DNA of 64,000 nucleotides from Rhodothermales bacterium (GTDB lineage: Bacteria > Bacteroidota > Rhodothermia > Rhodothermales > Bin80), in assembly GCA_022821385.1 (NCBI GenBank), contig JAJEDR010000062.1, positions 1 to 64,000 of the forward strand. Reading direction: 5' to 3'. Below are positions 49,996-58,350 of the stretch, piece by piece. The notes beneath the pieces are model-generated. The model was given only the letters and a program-made list of their open reading frames with translations, was not told the DNA's origin and did no database searches. The position numbers and the translations under genes are program-made. Each line of letters opens with the position of its first letter. The first letter of the stretch is position 1.

Positions 49996-51780
49996 TTATG
50001 ACGACGGTGAGAATGTATGTCTCAGGTAGAGCGTTGAAACCACTGCTACTACCAGTACGAGGATACCCGGCAAAATATTCCCCAGGATCAGGTAACCGGT
50101 TGCAAACAGGCAGGCGTATACCACTACAACACCAGCAACCCATTGGCGCATCATAGTGCTGATCGTAGCGTCTGGATGAAAATCGGGATACAGTGTCGCA
50201 ACGGATGACCAGCCGGGACCGGCTGGACGAACAAGTTTGTAGAACTCTTCAAGTGTGGACTGATCTGTTGGCTTGGTCAAAAAGGTTGCCGCCAGCCATA
50301 ACGCAGTGGTGAGTCCAACCACAACAAACAGATTAGAGGGGAAGGGGGCCTGAAGGCCTGGGATAGGCACTCCAACCAATGTAAGCAGAACCAGAACGAT
50401 GGGGGCCAGGGTTGCGACGAGTTCACTCCACGCGTTGATTCGCCACCAGTACCATCGGAGAATCAGAACCGTGCCCAATCCGGCTGACGCGGTCAGGATC
50501 AGAGTCCAGGCCTGACTGATAGATTCCAACTGCGTGGCCAAGAGAATGCTAAGGAATCCTACAACGAAAGTAAATATGCGCCCGGCGCGTACATAATGGC
50601 GTTCACTGCTGTTCGGTTTCACAAATCTTCGCCAGCAGTCATTTACCAAATAGGAGACTCCCCAGTTCAGTTGCGTCGAAATAGTACTCATGAAAGCTGC
50701 CAAAAAAGCGGCAAAAACCATTCCAAGCACACCAACAGGCAACACATCTCGCATAACCAGCACAAAGCCTTCCCGTGAGTCTGTCAGATTAGGATAGAGA
50801 ACCAGAGAAGCCAAGGCGACAATGATCCATGGCCAGGGCCGGAGGCAATAATGGGCTACCGTGAACAGCAGGGCGGAATAGGTAGCATTGCGCTCGCTGC
50901 TCGTTCCCATCATGCGTTGCGCGTTGTATCCACCGCCACCCGGTTCAGCGCCTGGATACCAACTGCTCCACCACTGAATGCCAATAAATGCCACGAATGC
51001 GGGAATAGATAATGCGAAGGCTGCTGCGGCTCCAGCCGTCTCTCCAACGGTCGGGAAAAACCGAAAAGTCTCAACAGGTAACTGTGACTTGAGACCGGCG
51101 ATTCCACCCACTTCAGGTACGCGAAGAACAAATATGGCCATCAGGATTGATCCGGCCATAGCCAGTGCGAATTGCATGACATCTGTAACAGCTACGCCCC
51201 ATAAGCCGGACAGGAGTGCAAAAATAGATACCAATATCGCCAGCACACTGACCACAACGAGCGCAGCGCTTATCGTAAAGTTGCCGATCACAATAGCGGT
51301 TTGGCCGAAAATAGTCAGATCGGGCCACAATACCTCAATCGCGGTTTCCATAGCAAGAGAAACCCATCCGATGATCACGACATTGAGAAGTAGACCAAAG
51401 TAGATTGCCTTGATGCCTCGGAGCCAGGCTGCGGCTCGTCCGGCGTAGCGAACCTCCACAAATTCAACATCTGTCTGAATTCCACACCGTCGCCACAACC
51501 GTGCGAAGAAGAATACCGTCAACATACCGCCAAAGGCAAAATTCCACCAGAGCCAATTGCCGGCTATGCCGTTTTCCGCAACAAGTTCTGTTACGGCCAT
51601 TGGGGTGTCGGCAGCAAAGGTTGTGGCTACCATACTTATCCCAGCAAGCCACCAAGACATGCGCCGCCCGCTCAGAAAGAATTCTGATGTATTGCGTCCA
51701 GCACGCCTGGAATAGTAAACGGCTATGCCGGCAACAGCCAGAAAGTAGAGGCAGACAATCCCCCAGTCAAATGGTGTCAT
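49996..51780 (-). CDS. Sodium:solute symporter family protein
   Basis: Multi-TM; FFLSGRRMSWWLAGISMVATTFAADTPMAVTELVAENGIAGNWLWW; AAFMSTISTQLNWGVSYLVND. Confidence 0.9.
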   Translation of the reverse strand: MTPFDWGIVCLYFLAVAGIAVYYSRRAGRNTSEFFLSGRRMSWWLAGISMVATTFAADTPMAVTELVAENGIAGNWLWWNFAFGGMLTVFFFARLWRRCGIQTDVEFVEVRYAGRAAAWLRGIKAIYFGLLLNVVIIGWVSLAMETAIEVLWPDLTIFGQTAIVIGNFTISAALVVVSVLAILVSIFALLSGLWGVAVTDVMQFALAMAGSILMAIFVLRVPEVGGIAGLKSQLPVETFRFFPTVGETAGAAAAFALSIPAFVAFIGIQWWSSWYPGAEPGGGGYNAQRMMGTSSERNATYSALLFTVAHYCLRPWPWIIVALASLVLYPNLTDSREGFVLVMRDVLPVGVLGMVFAAFLAAFMSTISTQLNWGVSYLVNDCWRRFVKPNSSERHYVRAGRIFTFVVGFLSILLATQLESISQAWTLILTASAGLGTVLILRWYWWRINAWSELVATLAPIVLVLLTLVGVPIPGLQAPFPSNLFVVVGLTTALWLAATFLTKPTDQSTLEEFYKLVRPAGPGWSSVATLYPDFHPDATISTMMRQWVAGVVVVYACLFATGYLILGNILPGILVLVVAVVSTLYLRHTFSPSS

Positions 51781-51810
51781 GTTTTCATGATGATCTACCT
51801 TGACGGGAAG

Positions 51811-52029
51811 TTAGCCGAAAAAACTGATAATCTTCCATTTGGGATTCTGGTGCTGCAATGTACGCAATTCGTATTGCACATCCGGTCTATTGTAGTGGCT
51901 TACTGCCTGGACTGAGCACACCTTGATGGTCATAGGACAGGCGATCTTGGATGTCCGCTCTGAGAATTCGAATTCCTGCAGAATCCTTGGAAGCCGATCC
52001 ATTGGAACACTTCGATAGCAATCGCCCAA
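51811..52029 (-). CDS. Hypothetical small protein (72 aa)
   Basis: ORF upstream of the symporter on the same strand; TTG start, no recognised family. Confidence 0.25.
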   Translation of the reverse strand: MGDCYRSVPMDRLPRILQEFEFSERTSKIACPMTIKVCSVQAVSHYNRPDVQYELRTLQHQNPKWKIISFFG

Positions 52030-52357
52030 TAAAAACCATCCTCGAATTGAAATGCATGATTTCGTCTACATTGATGGAGTGTCGTTTCTCACCTAATTGC
52101 TGATGTCCTAAACTGTTTTCAGGTATTGTTTACAAATTCTCGGGCGAGTTCTGGAGTTTGTTCCCTCATCTTGTGCAAGGGGAGGGCAAGGTCCGCCTTT
52201 CATGCGGGCCTTCATCTGTTGGTAAGGATGCCGCACTGTGTGTGCTTGGGAATGGCAAACTCCGATCTTAGGAAAGGAAGCAAGAGTGCTTTGCTAGAGA
52301 ATAAATCCCATTTCCCCCGCCGACCCGTGCAAACACGAACAATATCCAGGAATTGCG

Positions 52358-53185
52358 TCACAGGTCTCGCTTACGCAGATTCAGAAGCGAGAGCCCGAGC
52401 AATACCATGATGTAAGCCAGCGCAACGATAACGTAAATCCCGATATCAGAGCCTCCAAGACGTACAAGATCTAGTTCTGGACGCATAGGGTTCATATCCA
52501 CCAGCTCTGCGGGATAGTAAGCCAGATTGTTCCCAAGGTTCGAGACCACCTTAAGCGGAAGAAACTCAAGAGCGTCACGTAAAATCCTGCTTTCCATTCG
52601 GAGCGTCAGCAAGGGAATGATTCCTTCGACAATAATGTACAGGAACAGGATACCTAACGCCGATCCTGAAGAGCGGAGGTGCGTCGAGAGCATCAGGCCG
52701 AAGCTTCCATAGACCAGCAAGCCTAGGGCAATACCGCCCATGTAACTGAGATCACTAGGCCGGAAAATAATTGAGCCACTCTCGTCGGGGCTGAACATCG
52801 TACTACTAATGCCGATCAGCACGGCCACTGCCATGAAAAGTAGGACGAGTCCGGCAAGCAACATGATCTTTCCCGTGAAGAACTGCTCCTTGCTGAGCCC
52901 GTCAATTATGTTCTGGCGTGCCGTGCGCCATGAGAATTCTGGGGCGAAGAGCAGGATCATCAGAATGGCGGTGAAGAGCGGTCCGAACCCAGCTACGTCG
53001 CGCAGAATATCCGGCCATATCTCGGGCAGAGTATAGACTGCATCTGGAATAGTTAGGGCCAAGCGGATCCCTATGACTGCACGAATCGCGGTGAAAAGGC
53101 CGAACGCACCAATGGCCAGCCAGAAGATTCGCCGCTTAGCCGCCTTGAGCCATTCGATTCGCAGGAGCATAATCAGAGTCTTCAT
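52358..53185 (-). CDS. ABC-2 type transporter permease
   Basis: Six or so TM helices; REWRTA-type layout (FAPEFSWRTARQNIIDGLSKEQFFTGK); overlaps the ATPase gene by 4 bp. Confidence 0.82.
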   Translation of the reverse strand: MKTLIMLLRIEWLKAAKRRIFWLAIGAFGLFTAIRAVIGIRLALTIPDAVYTLPEIWPDILRDVAGFGPLFTAILMILLFAPEFSWRTARQNIIDGLSKEQFFTGKIMLLAGLVLLFMAVAVLIGISSTMFSPDESGSIIFRPSDLSYMGGIALGLLVYGSFGLMLSTHLRSSGSALGILFLYIIVEGIIPLLTLRMESRILRDALEFLPLKVVSNLGNNLAYYPAELVDMNPMRPELDLVRLGGSDIGIYVIVALAYIMVLLGLSLLNLRKRDL

Positions 53186-54201
53186 GACGCGAGCCCAGTC
53201 TTTGGATCCATGGCGTCCCGGGTTACGTCAATGAAGACTTCTTCCAGGCTCGGCCGGTGCGGCACCAGAAGGGACAAGTATATTCCCTGCCCAGAAAGAT
53301 AACGTGTCACGTTTGCCAGATCCCCCGAGTCCAGCGCTACGACAATGCCGTCTTCCGTCTTGCGCACAGATGTGGCGTCTGGGTAGGCTTCCATCGCGCC
53401 CAAAAGGACGTCGATATCTTCCGAACGAAGCAATACAGCATTCCCTTCTCCCACCATCTCCGCGACCGGGCCCCACTTAATTATTCGTCCATCGCGAATG
53501 ATGGCGACGTGGGAACATGTACGCTCGACTTCCACAAGCAGATGGCTCGACAGGAATATCGTCTTGCCGCGCTCGGCAAGAGTGTGAATGATCTCGCGGA
53601 TTTCCCTGATTCCCTGTGGATCGAGCCCGTTGGAAGGCTCGTCAAGAACAATCAGCTCGGGGTCGTTTAACATGGCAGCCGCGAGCGCTAGCCGCTGCTT
53701 CATCCCTTGCGAGTAAGTCTTGAACCGGTGCTTCGCGCGGCGGGATAGTCCGACGAGCGCTAGGCACTCCTTAATGCGGGATCGATTCACTCCTTTGATA
53801 GCCGCAACAATTCGCAGATTATCGCGACCGCTCATGTATGGGTAGAAGTTGGGCGTTTCCAGCGTGGCGCCAACGCGAGCTCGTGCGGCAGTGAGTCCTC
53901 TGGAATCGGAATTGCCAAAAAGGCGGAAGCTGCCCCCCGTTGGCATGATGATGCCCACGAGCATCCCGATGGTGGTTGTCTTGCCGCTCCCGTTGGGACC
54001 GAGAAAGCCGAATACCTGGCCCTGTTTTACGGCGAAAGAGATCCGGTCCACGGCTAGCACCGATTTCTTGGCGCGCATTCCGTACCGCTTGGTCAGGTCT
54101 AGCGTCTGGATCACATCAACACTCGTAGAGGCTTGGTCTTGCAAGTCCATATCAGGAGCGTTCAGTGAAAAATCATCCATTGTAGTCAACGACGAGGCCA
54201 C
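53182..54201 (-). CDS. ABC transporter ATP-binding protein
   Basis: Walker A GPNGSGKTT, signature YSQGMKQRLALAAAML, Walker B LIVLDEPSNGLDP. Confidence 0.95.
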   Translation of the reverse strand: MASSLTTMDDFSLNAPDMDLQDQASTSVDVIQTLDLTKRYGMRAKKSVLAVDRISFAVKQGQVFGFLGPNGSGKTTTIGMLVGIIMPTGGSFRLFGNSDSRGLTAARARVGATLETPNFYPYMSGRDNLRIVAAIKGVNRSRIKECLALVGLSRRAKHRFKTYSQGMKQRLALAAAMLNDPELIVLDEPSNGLDPQGIREIREIIHTLAERGKTIFLSSHLLVEVERTCSHVAIIRDGRIIKWGPVAEMVGEGNAVLLRSEDIDVLLGAMEAYPDATSVRKTEDGIVVALDSGDLANVTRYLSGQGIYLSLLVPHRPSLEEVFIDVTRDAMDPKTGLAS

Positions 54202-54367
54202 CTATAGTTGTAGGGATCAAAAGTTTATCCATAGAACGTTGGTTTCCATTCGGGCTTAAGAATTAAGATGAGATTGCCGTGAGCCAGGCTATCTGGCAAA
54301 ATTGTAGCGGTCGCAACCGCACCAACGAACCAACCGCATAGAACCGTAACCATTGTTGACCACTATC

Positions 54368-54375
54368 CAATTTTA
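54368..54375. repeat. 8-bp target site duplication, left copy (CAATTTTA)
   Basis: Identical to 56943-56950 and directly abuts the 31-bp IR. Confidence 0.9.
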
Positions 54376-54434
54376 GGGAATTATATACCTGAGTACCCAA
54401 AATAACTTTGAGATTAAGGTAAAGACTGCTGATT

Positions 54435-54608
54435 TTACCGATTCTTGATTGTACGTGGAGGCGTGTTTAGAAGAATCTTTGCGAACTCCTCTGGCTCCAT
54501 AGGAATTGATCCGCTTACCTCTGACCAGTCCTTTCTCGGACGACCTCGGGGCCTGCTGGTTTTCTTCGTCTCAGTGGACGATTTAGGCTTTTTAGGTTTT
54601 TGCTTCAT
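54435..54608 (-). CDS. Small AT-hook protein (57 aa), third passenger gene
   Basis: MKQKPKKPKSSTETKKTSRPRGRPRKDWSEVSGSIPMEPEEFAKILLNTPPRTIKNR; RPRGRPRK is an AT-hook core. Starts 11 bp after the MTase stop; absent from the ORF track because of its length. Confidence 0.75.
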   Translation of the reverse strand: MKQKPKKPKSSTETKKTSRPRGRPRKDWSEVSGSIPMEPEEFAKILLNTPPRTIKNR

Positions 54609-54619
54609 GGTTACAAAGA

Positions 54620-55789
54620 TTAAGCTGCTAAACGTAGATGCTTCTGCAAGTACTCCATACCCCGATCTCCTTTAACGCTGTTACAGTGTGCACAAAGCAA
54701 CTGCAAGTTGTCAATATGATCCGTACCGCCTTTGGATCTGGCAATGATATGATCCACCGTGAGATTTCTGAACTGGAAGTGGGTATCACATCCGGCACAT
54801 AGGCCTTGCTGTGCACCATATAACTTCGTTTTATTCTCCTTGCAGTTATACCTGGGCAACTTGCCCAAATCCGTACGTTGAGGTACGTCCTTCCTGAGAA
54901 AGACCTGTTCCAAGATAGATTTTTGTTTAACTCCGTCTTCGTGATATACGGCACCTTGATTCTGACGTAAGCGAAAATTTACCAATTCATAAGCCTTTTC
55001 CGAAATGTCAATGCCCACCCAGTTACGGTCCAGTAATTCCGCTGCTACGCACGTCGTAGCACATCCACAGAATGGATCAAATACCAAGTCTCCCTCATTA
55101 CTGGATACCTTGATGATGCGCTCTAAAAGTTTGAGCGGCTTCTGAGTACGGAAACCAGTACTTTCTGGCTGATTACCCCGTAGGGCTGAGATATCCCAAA
55201 CATCTCGCATCGTGACCATTCGGTAAGGACCAACTTTATCTTCAAAGATTTCTATGTTAGAAAATCCATATTTGTGTGCTATGTATGATTTTTCTTTTTG
55301 AGGATAGAATTGATATGATGTTGTTTTGCCATATGACAGAATAATATCATGTTTTCGGCCTAGCCATCTTTTACCGGCTCCACCAGTTTTATAATACCAT
55401 ACAATTTCATTGATAAAATTCTTTCTACCAAAGATGACATCCATCATGATCTTCAGGTAGTGGCTCATAGTCGGATCACAATGTAGATAGATTGAGCCCG
55501 TAGGTTTGAGCAACCTCTTCATTTCCAGTAAGCGTACGGCCATGTAGATCAGATAGGATTTATCGCTATCCCTTTGGGTTGCCATGATCACACGCCATAA
55601 CGGTTTGTTCTTATTCTGCAATAAGTCCAACCATTCTACATCCAGGTCACTGAGGGTCCATACATCCTTGAATTCAGCTCCAGCCGCCTTGCTTCCAATG
55701 GGAGCTGCATAATTCGCGTTACTGTTGAATGGGGGATCCAGGTAGATCAGGTCTACGGTCTCAGAGTTCATGCCACGCATGATATACAA
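54620..55789 (-). CDS. Beta-class DNA methyltransferase fused to C-terminal HNH endonuclease domain (5' end out of frame as sequenced)
   Basis: DLIYLDPPFNSNANY (motif IV) precedes DPFCGCATTCVAAELLDRNWVGIDIS (motif I); C-term CAGC...LTVDHIIARSKGGTDHIDNLQLLCAHCNSVKGDRG is HNH. The reading frame continues upstream through NFRAKTIWAGDN to the poly-C tract. Confidence 0.9.
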   Translation of the reverse strand: MYIMRGMNSETVDLIYLDPPFNSNANYAAPIGSKAAGAEFKDVWTLSDLDVEWLDLLQNKNKPLWRVIMATQRDSDKSYLIYMAVRLLEMKRLLKPTGSIYLHCDPTMSHYLKIMMDVIFGRKNFINEIVWYYKTGGAGKRWLGRKHDIILSYGKTTSYQFYPQKEKSYIAHKYGFSNIEIFEDKVGPYRMVTMRDVWDISALRGNQPESTGFRTQKPLKLLERIIKVSSNEGDLVFDPFCGCATTCVAAELLDRNWVGIDISEKAYELVNFRLRQNQGAVYHEDGVKQKSILEQVFLRKDVPQRTDLGKLPRYNCKENKTKLYGAQQGLCAGCDTHFQFRNLTVDHIIARSKGGTDHIDNLQLLCAHCNSVKGDRGMEYLQKHLRLAA

Positions 55790-55825
55790 ATTGTCACCGG
55801 CCCAAATGGTCTTGGCACGAAAATT

Positions 55826-55836
55826 GGGGGGGGGGG
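55826..55836. repeat. Homopolymer tract G11 (C11 on the coding strand) in the MTase start region
   Basis: Eleven consecutive G on + strand. ATG at 55853 (minus) is out of frame with the MTase at 11 nt and in frame at 10 or 13 nt. Confidence 0.9.
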
Positions 55837-55857
55837 CTTTTGTCTGTGGGCATTGTG

Positions 55858-56829
55858 CTATGACCTTGTTTCTGGATTCCGAGTCAGAATCTTGTAAGTG
55901 ATCTGTTTTCCAAACAGGCCCTTCGCAGTTTCGCCCATTTGCTCAACCGTATCCAACCGGCGTAGGTTATGCCGGCCAACAAACTCGTCTACGTAACGCT
56001 GCAAATGCTCTTTGGACATCTTATGGTAGGTACCATAGTAGCCCCGCTTCAACAACGACCAAAAGGATTCCATGCCGTTGATATGCGCCATACCGTCAAC
56101 ATATTGTTTGACCGAGTGCTTAACTGTTGCGTGAGCGGCTCTCTTTAACGCCTGGTAAGCTTTTGCGTCATCGGTGTAGGTTTGGGCCTTTTGCCTTGAC
56201 GTGCTGTACACGAAGCCTGTGAGCGTTTCAGCGGTGGTATTTTCAACAACCTGTGCCTGTATCTGCTTTGTAGTACGGTCTTTCGTTCCAACTACGGCCG
56301 TTTTGCCAACGGTTCCCCGCCCGGCATTGAGTTTCTTATCTGCGTGCTTGTTCTTTTCCTTGCCACCAATATAGGTCTCATCTACTTCAACCGGACCGTT
56401 GAACTGTTCAAGGTCATAGTTCCATGCTTCACGGATTCGGTGGGCCAGATACCATGCAGTTTTTTGTGTAACATCCAGATCACGGTGCAATTTCATACTG
56501 GACGTTCCCTTGATTCCGACATTGAGAATATAGATGGCCATAGCCCAGGTCTGATAATCCAGCTTGGTATCCTGCATGACCGTTCCTATGCGGACACTGA
56601 ACCGTTTCCTGCATGATCTGCACCGATAAGGCATTGTTGGGTGCTTCGCCCTAGTCTGGACGATTGTTGATCCACAATGCGGACAGGCAGGTTCATTTCC
56701 CCAGCGTTGCTGTGCAAACCACGCTTCGGATGTTTCATTATCGGGAAACATCTTCATCAACTTTCTCCATGAGAGACCTTGGCGGTACGATTTACCTGGA
56801 CCTGTTCTTTGCTTCTCTTTCTTCGCCAT
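55858..56829 (-). CDS. IS1595-family (ISXO2-like) transposase
   Basis: Zinc ribbon CPHCGSTIVQTRAKHPTMPYRCRSCRKRFSVRIGTVM; VDETYIGGKEKNKH; HINGMESFWSLLKRGYYGTYHKMSKEHLQRYVDEFVGRHNLR. Full length. Confidence 0.95.
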   Translation of the reverse strand: MAKKEKQRTGPGKSYRQGLSWRKLMKMFPDNETSEAWFAQQRWGNEPACPHCGSTIVQTRAKHPTMPYRCRSCRKRFSVRIGTVMQDTKLDYQTWAMAIYILNVGIKGTSSMKLHRDLDVTQKTAWYLAHRIREAWNYDLEQFNGPVEVDETYIGGKEKNKHADKKLNAGRGTVGKTAVVGTKDRTTKQIQAQVVENTTAETLTGFVYSTSRQKAQTYTDDAKAYQALKRAAHATVKHSVKQYVDGMAHINGMESFWSLLKRGYYGTYHKMSKEHLQRYVDEFVGRHNLRRLDTVEQMGETAKGLFGKQITYKILTRNPETRS

Positions 56830-56942
56830 TGTCGCGAGTATTTTATTGTGTCTGAGTACCCAATATACGCATTATAACGAAATAAAGTTTCAAAATATAC
56901 ACGATTACTTTGTTATTTTGGGTACTCAGGTATATATTTCCC

Positions 56943-56950
56943 CAATTTTA
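56943..56950. repeat. 8-bp target site duplication, right copy (CAATTTTA)
   Basis: Identical to 54368-54375 and directly abuts the 31-bp IR. Confidence 0.9.
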
Positions 56951-57428
56951 CTACTCTATCCAACTAACTACTCTTTGCCGTTGGAGGTAAAAGATACACG
57001 GCTTCTTCATATAAATGAACTTTCGCGCCTACCATCGAAAGCAGCAGGGCTCTATTTGGCCAAAATCCATGGAACAGGGAATTTATCATTCTTGGTGGAA
57101 CCAATCCCATTGCCGAGGGTGGTGGCCGCGTTTGCACTTCGTCAATACACGGTATTATCTATCGAAATCCCAGTTAGGACAAATGTTACGGTTCGTTTAT
57201 GACAACACGTAAGTGGTGTGGGAATCTATACGTACGTCTTCGCCGGCTATGTGGGATCATAGAAGTGCAGGAAGAAACGAGCAAGCATTTGTCTACAAAT
57301 AGATCAACGACATGGTGTATGCGGGCGGACTAGATCATGTTCAAGCGTGTGCATCTAGCAACGTGCCGCTACCTGAGTGCGTACACACCACCATAGGTAA
57401 ACTAATCCTAAAGTATTTCCAAGGGGCC

Positions 57429-58094
57429 ATGTGCGAGCCTGTCGCAATGTGTTTCAGCGGGGGAAAGGACAGCATGATGGCTCTCCAGGCGTTGCATAAC
57501 GACGACCGGTATGAAGTTGTTGATCTTATTACCACGGTCACCGATGCTTACGACCGCGTGAGCATGCATGGGACGCGTCGGAGTTTACTCCGATTTCAGT
57601 GCGCAGCCATTGGCCTTCCGGTGACGGAAGTTGTCGTTCCGCCGGAGGCGACAAATGCCATTTACGAAAGAAAAATGGGGCAGGCATTCGCAGCCATGGC
57701 AGCCAAGGATTTACGCAAGGTTGTGTTCGGAGACATATTTCTGGAGGACTTGCGTACATATAGGGAAAACCAGATTGCAGCTTTGGGTCTGACAGGGGTG
57801 TTTCCGTTGTGGAAGCAGTCCACGCGAACCTTGTCACGCCAGTTCATCACGGACGGTTTCAAGGCAATTGTCGTCTGTGTAGACGGCAAGGTATTGAATG
57901 CCTCTTTTGCGGGACGAAGTTTTGATATGTCGTTTCTGAATGATCTACCGACTGGCGTGGATCCGTGCGGAGAGAACGGAGAGTTTCACACGTTTGTACA
58001 TTCCGGGCCTGTATTGTCTGCTCCAGTTTCTTTTTCACACGGCGCTACCGTGCGGCGCGGCGATTTCTTTTATCACGACTTGCACCCCGCATAA
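57429..58094 (+). CDS. Dph6-related ATP pyrophosphatase (diphthine--ammonia ligase-like)
   Basis: MCFSGGKDSMMALQALHND PP-loop; VVFGDIFLEDLRTYRE; GENGEFHTFVHSGP. ORF opens at 57312; ATG 57429 is a plausible start. Confidence 0.85.
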   Translation: MCEPVAMCFSGGKDSMMALQALHNDDRYEVVDLITTVTDAYDRVSMHGTRRSLLRFQCAAIGLPVTEVVVPPEATNAIYERKMGQAFAAMAAKDLRKVVFGDIFLEDLRTYRENQIAALGLTGVFPLWKQSTRTLSRQFITDGFKAIVVCVDGKVLNASFAGRSFDMSFLNDLPTGVDPCGENGEFHTFVHSGPVLSAPVSFSHGATVRRGDFFYHDLHPA

Positions 58095-58350
58095 GGCGAT
58101 GACTACACTTTGAGGCGATTATTATAGGGTTTAATGGCTTTTCCACACGTCATGCGCGGACTCACTGGCGTGGCATCTATCCTGTCTGGATTCCATGGGG
58201 AACGGGAAGCCGGCCCTTGTGTGGGTCAGGCGTGGGAATGGCACAGAAGTGAGATATAATTCCAGTTCCGTTAAAAGTCTCCCAGCATACGATAATCGGT
58301 CGGAAATAGGAGTAGGCTTCTTATTTTACGGCACAATTAATAGTCACAAC

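Larger units (their letters stand above)
54376..56942 (-). mobile_element. Complete IS1595-type passenger-carrying element (2567 bp; transposase + MTase-HNH + AT-hook protein)
   Basis: Terminal IRs: left GGGAATTATATACCTGAGTACCCAAAATAAC (54376-54406), right end reverse-complement GGGAAATATATACCTGAGTACCCAAAATAAC (56912-56942). Flanked by CAATTTTA at 54368-54375 and 56943-56950. Intact transposase inside. Confidence 0.92.

Noticed and set aside
54445-54675. 76-aa plus-strand ORF inside the IS1595 element
   Set aside because: Antisense to the AT-hook gene and the MTase 3' end; the minus-strand genes have recognisable motifs and operon spacing.
55826-55836. Poly-C tract as a programmed frameshift that fuses transposase to the methyltransferase
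   Set aside because: The transposase stop (55858) lies upstream of the tract in the reading direction, so ribosomes translating transposase never reach it; slippage could only affect the MTase ORF.
56846-57202. 118-aa ORF crossing the right end of the IS element
   Set aside because: It spans the IR and TSD boundary and resembles no known protein; likely chance or a decayed flanking gene.
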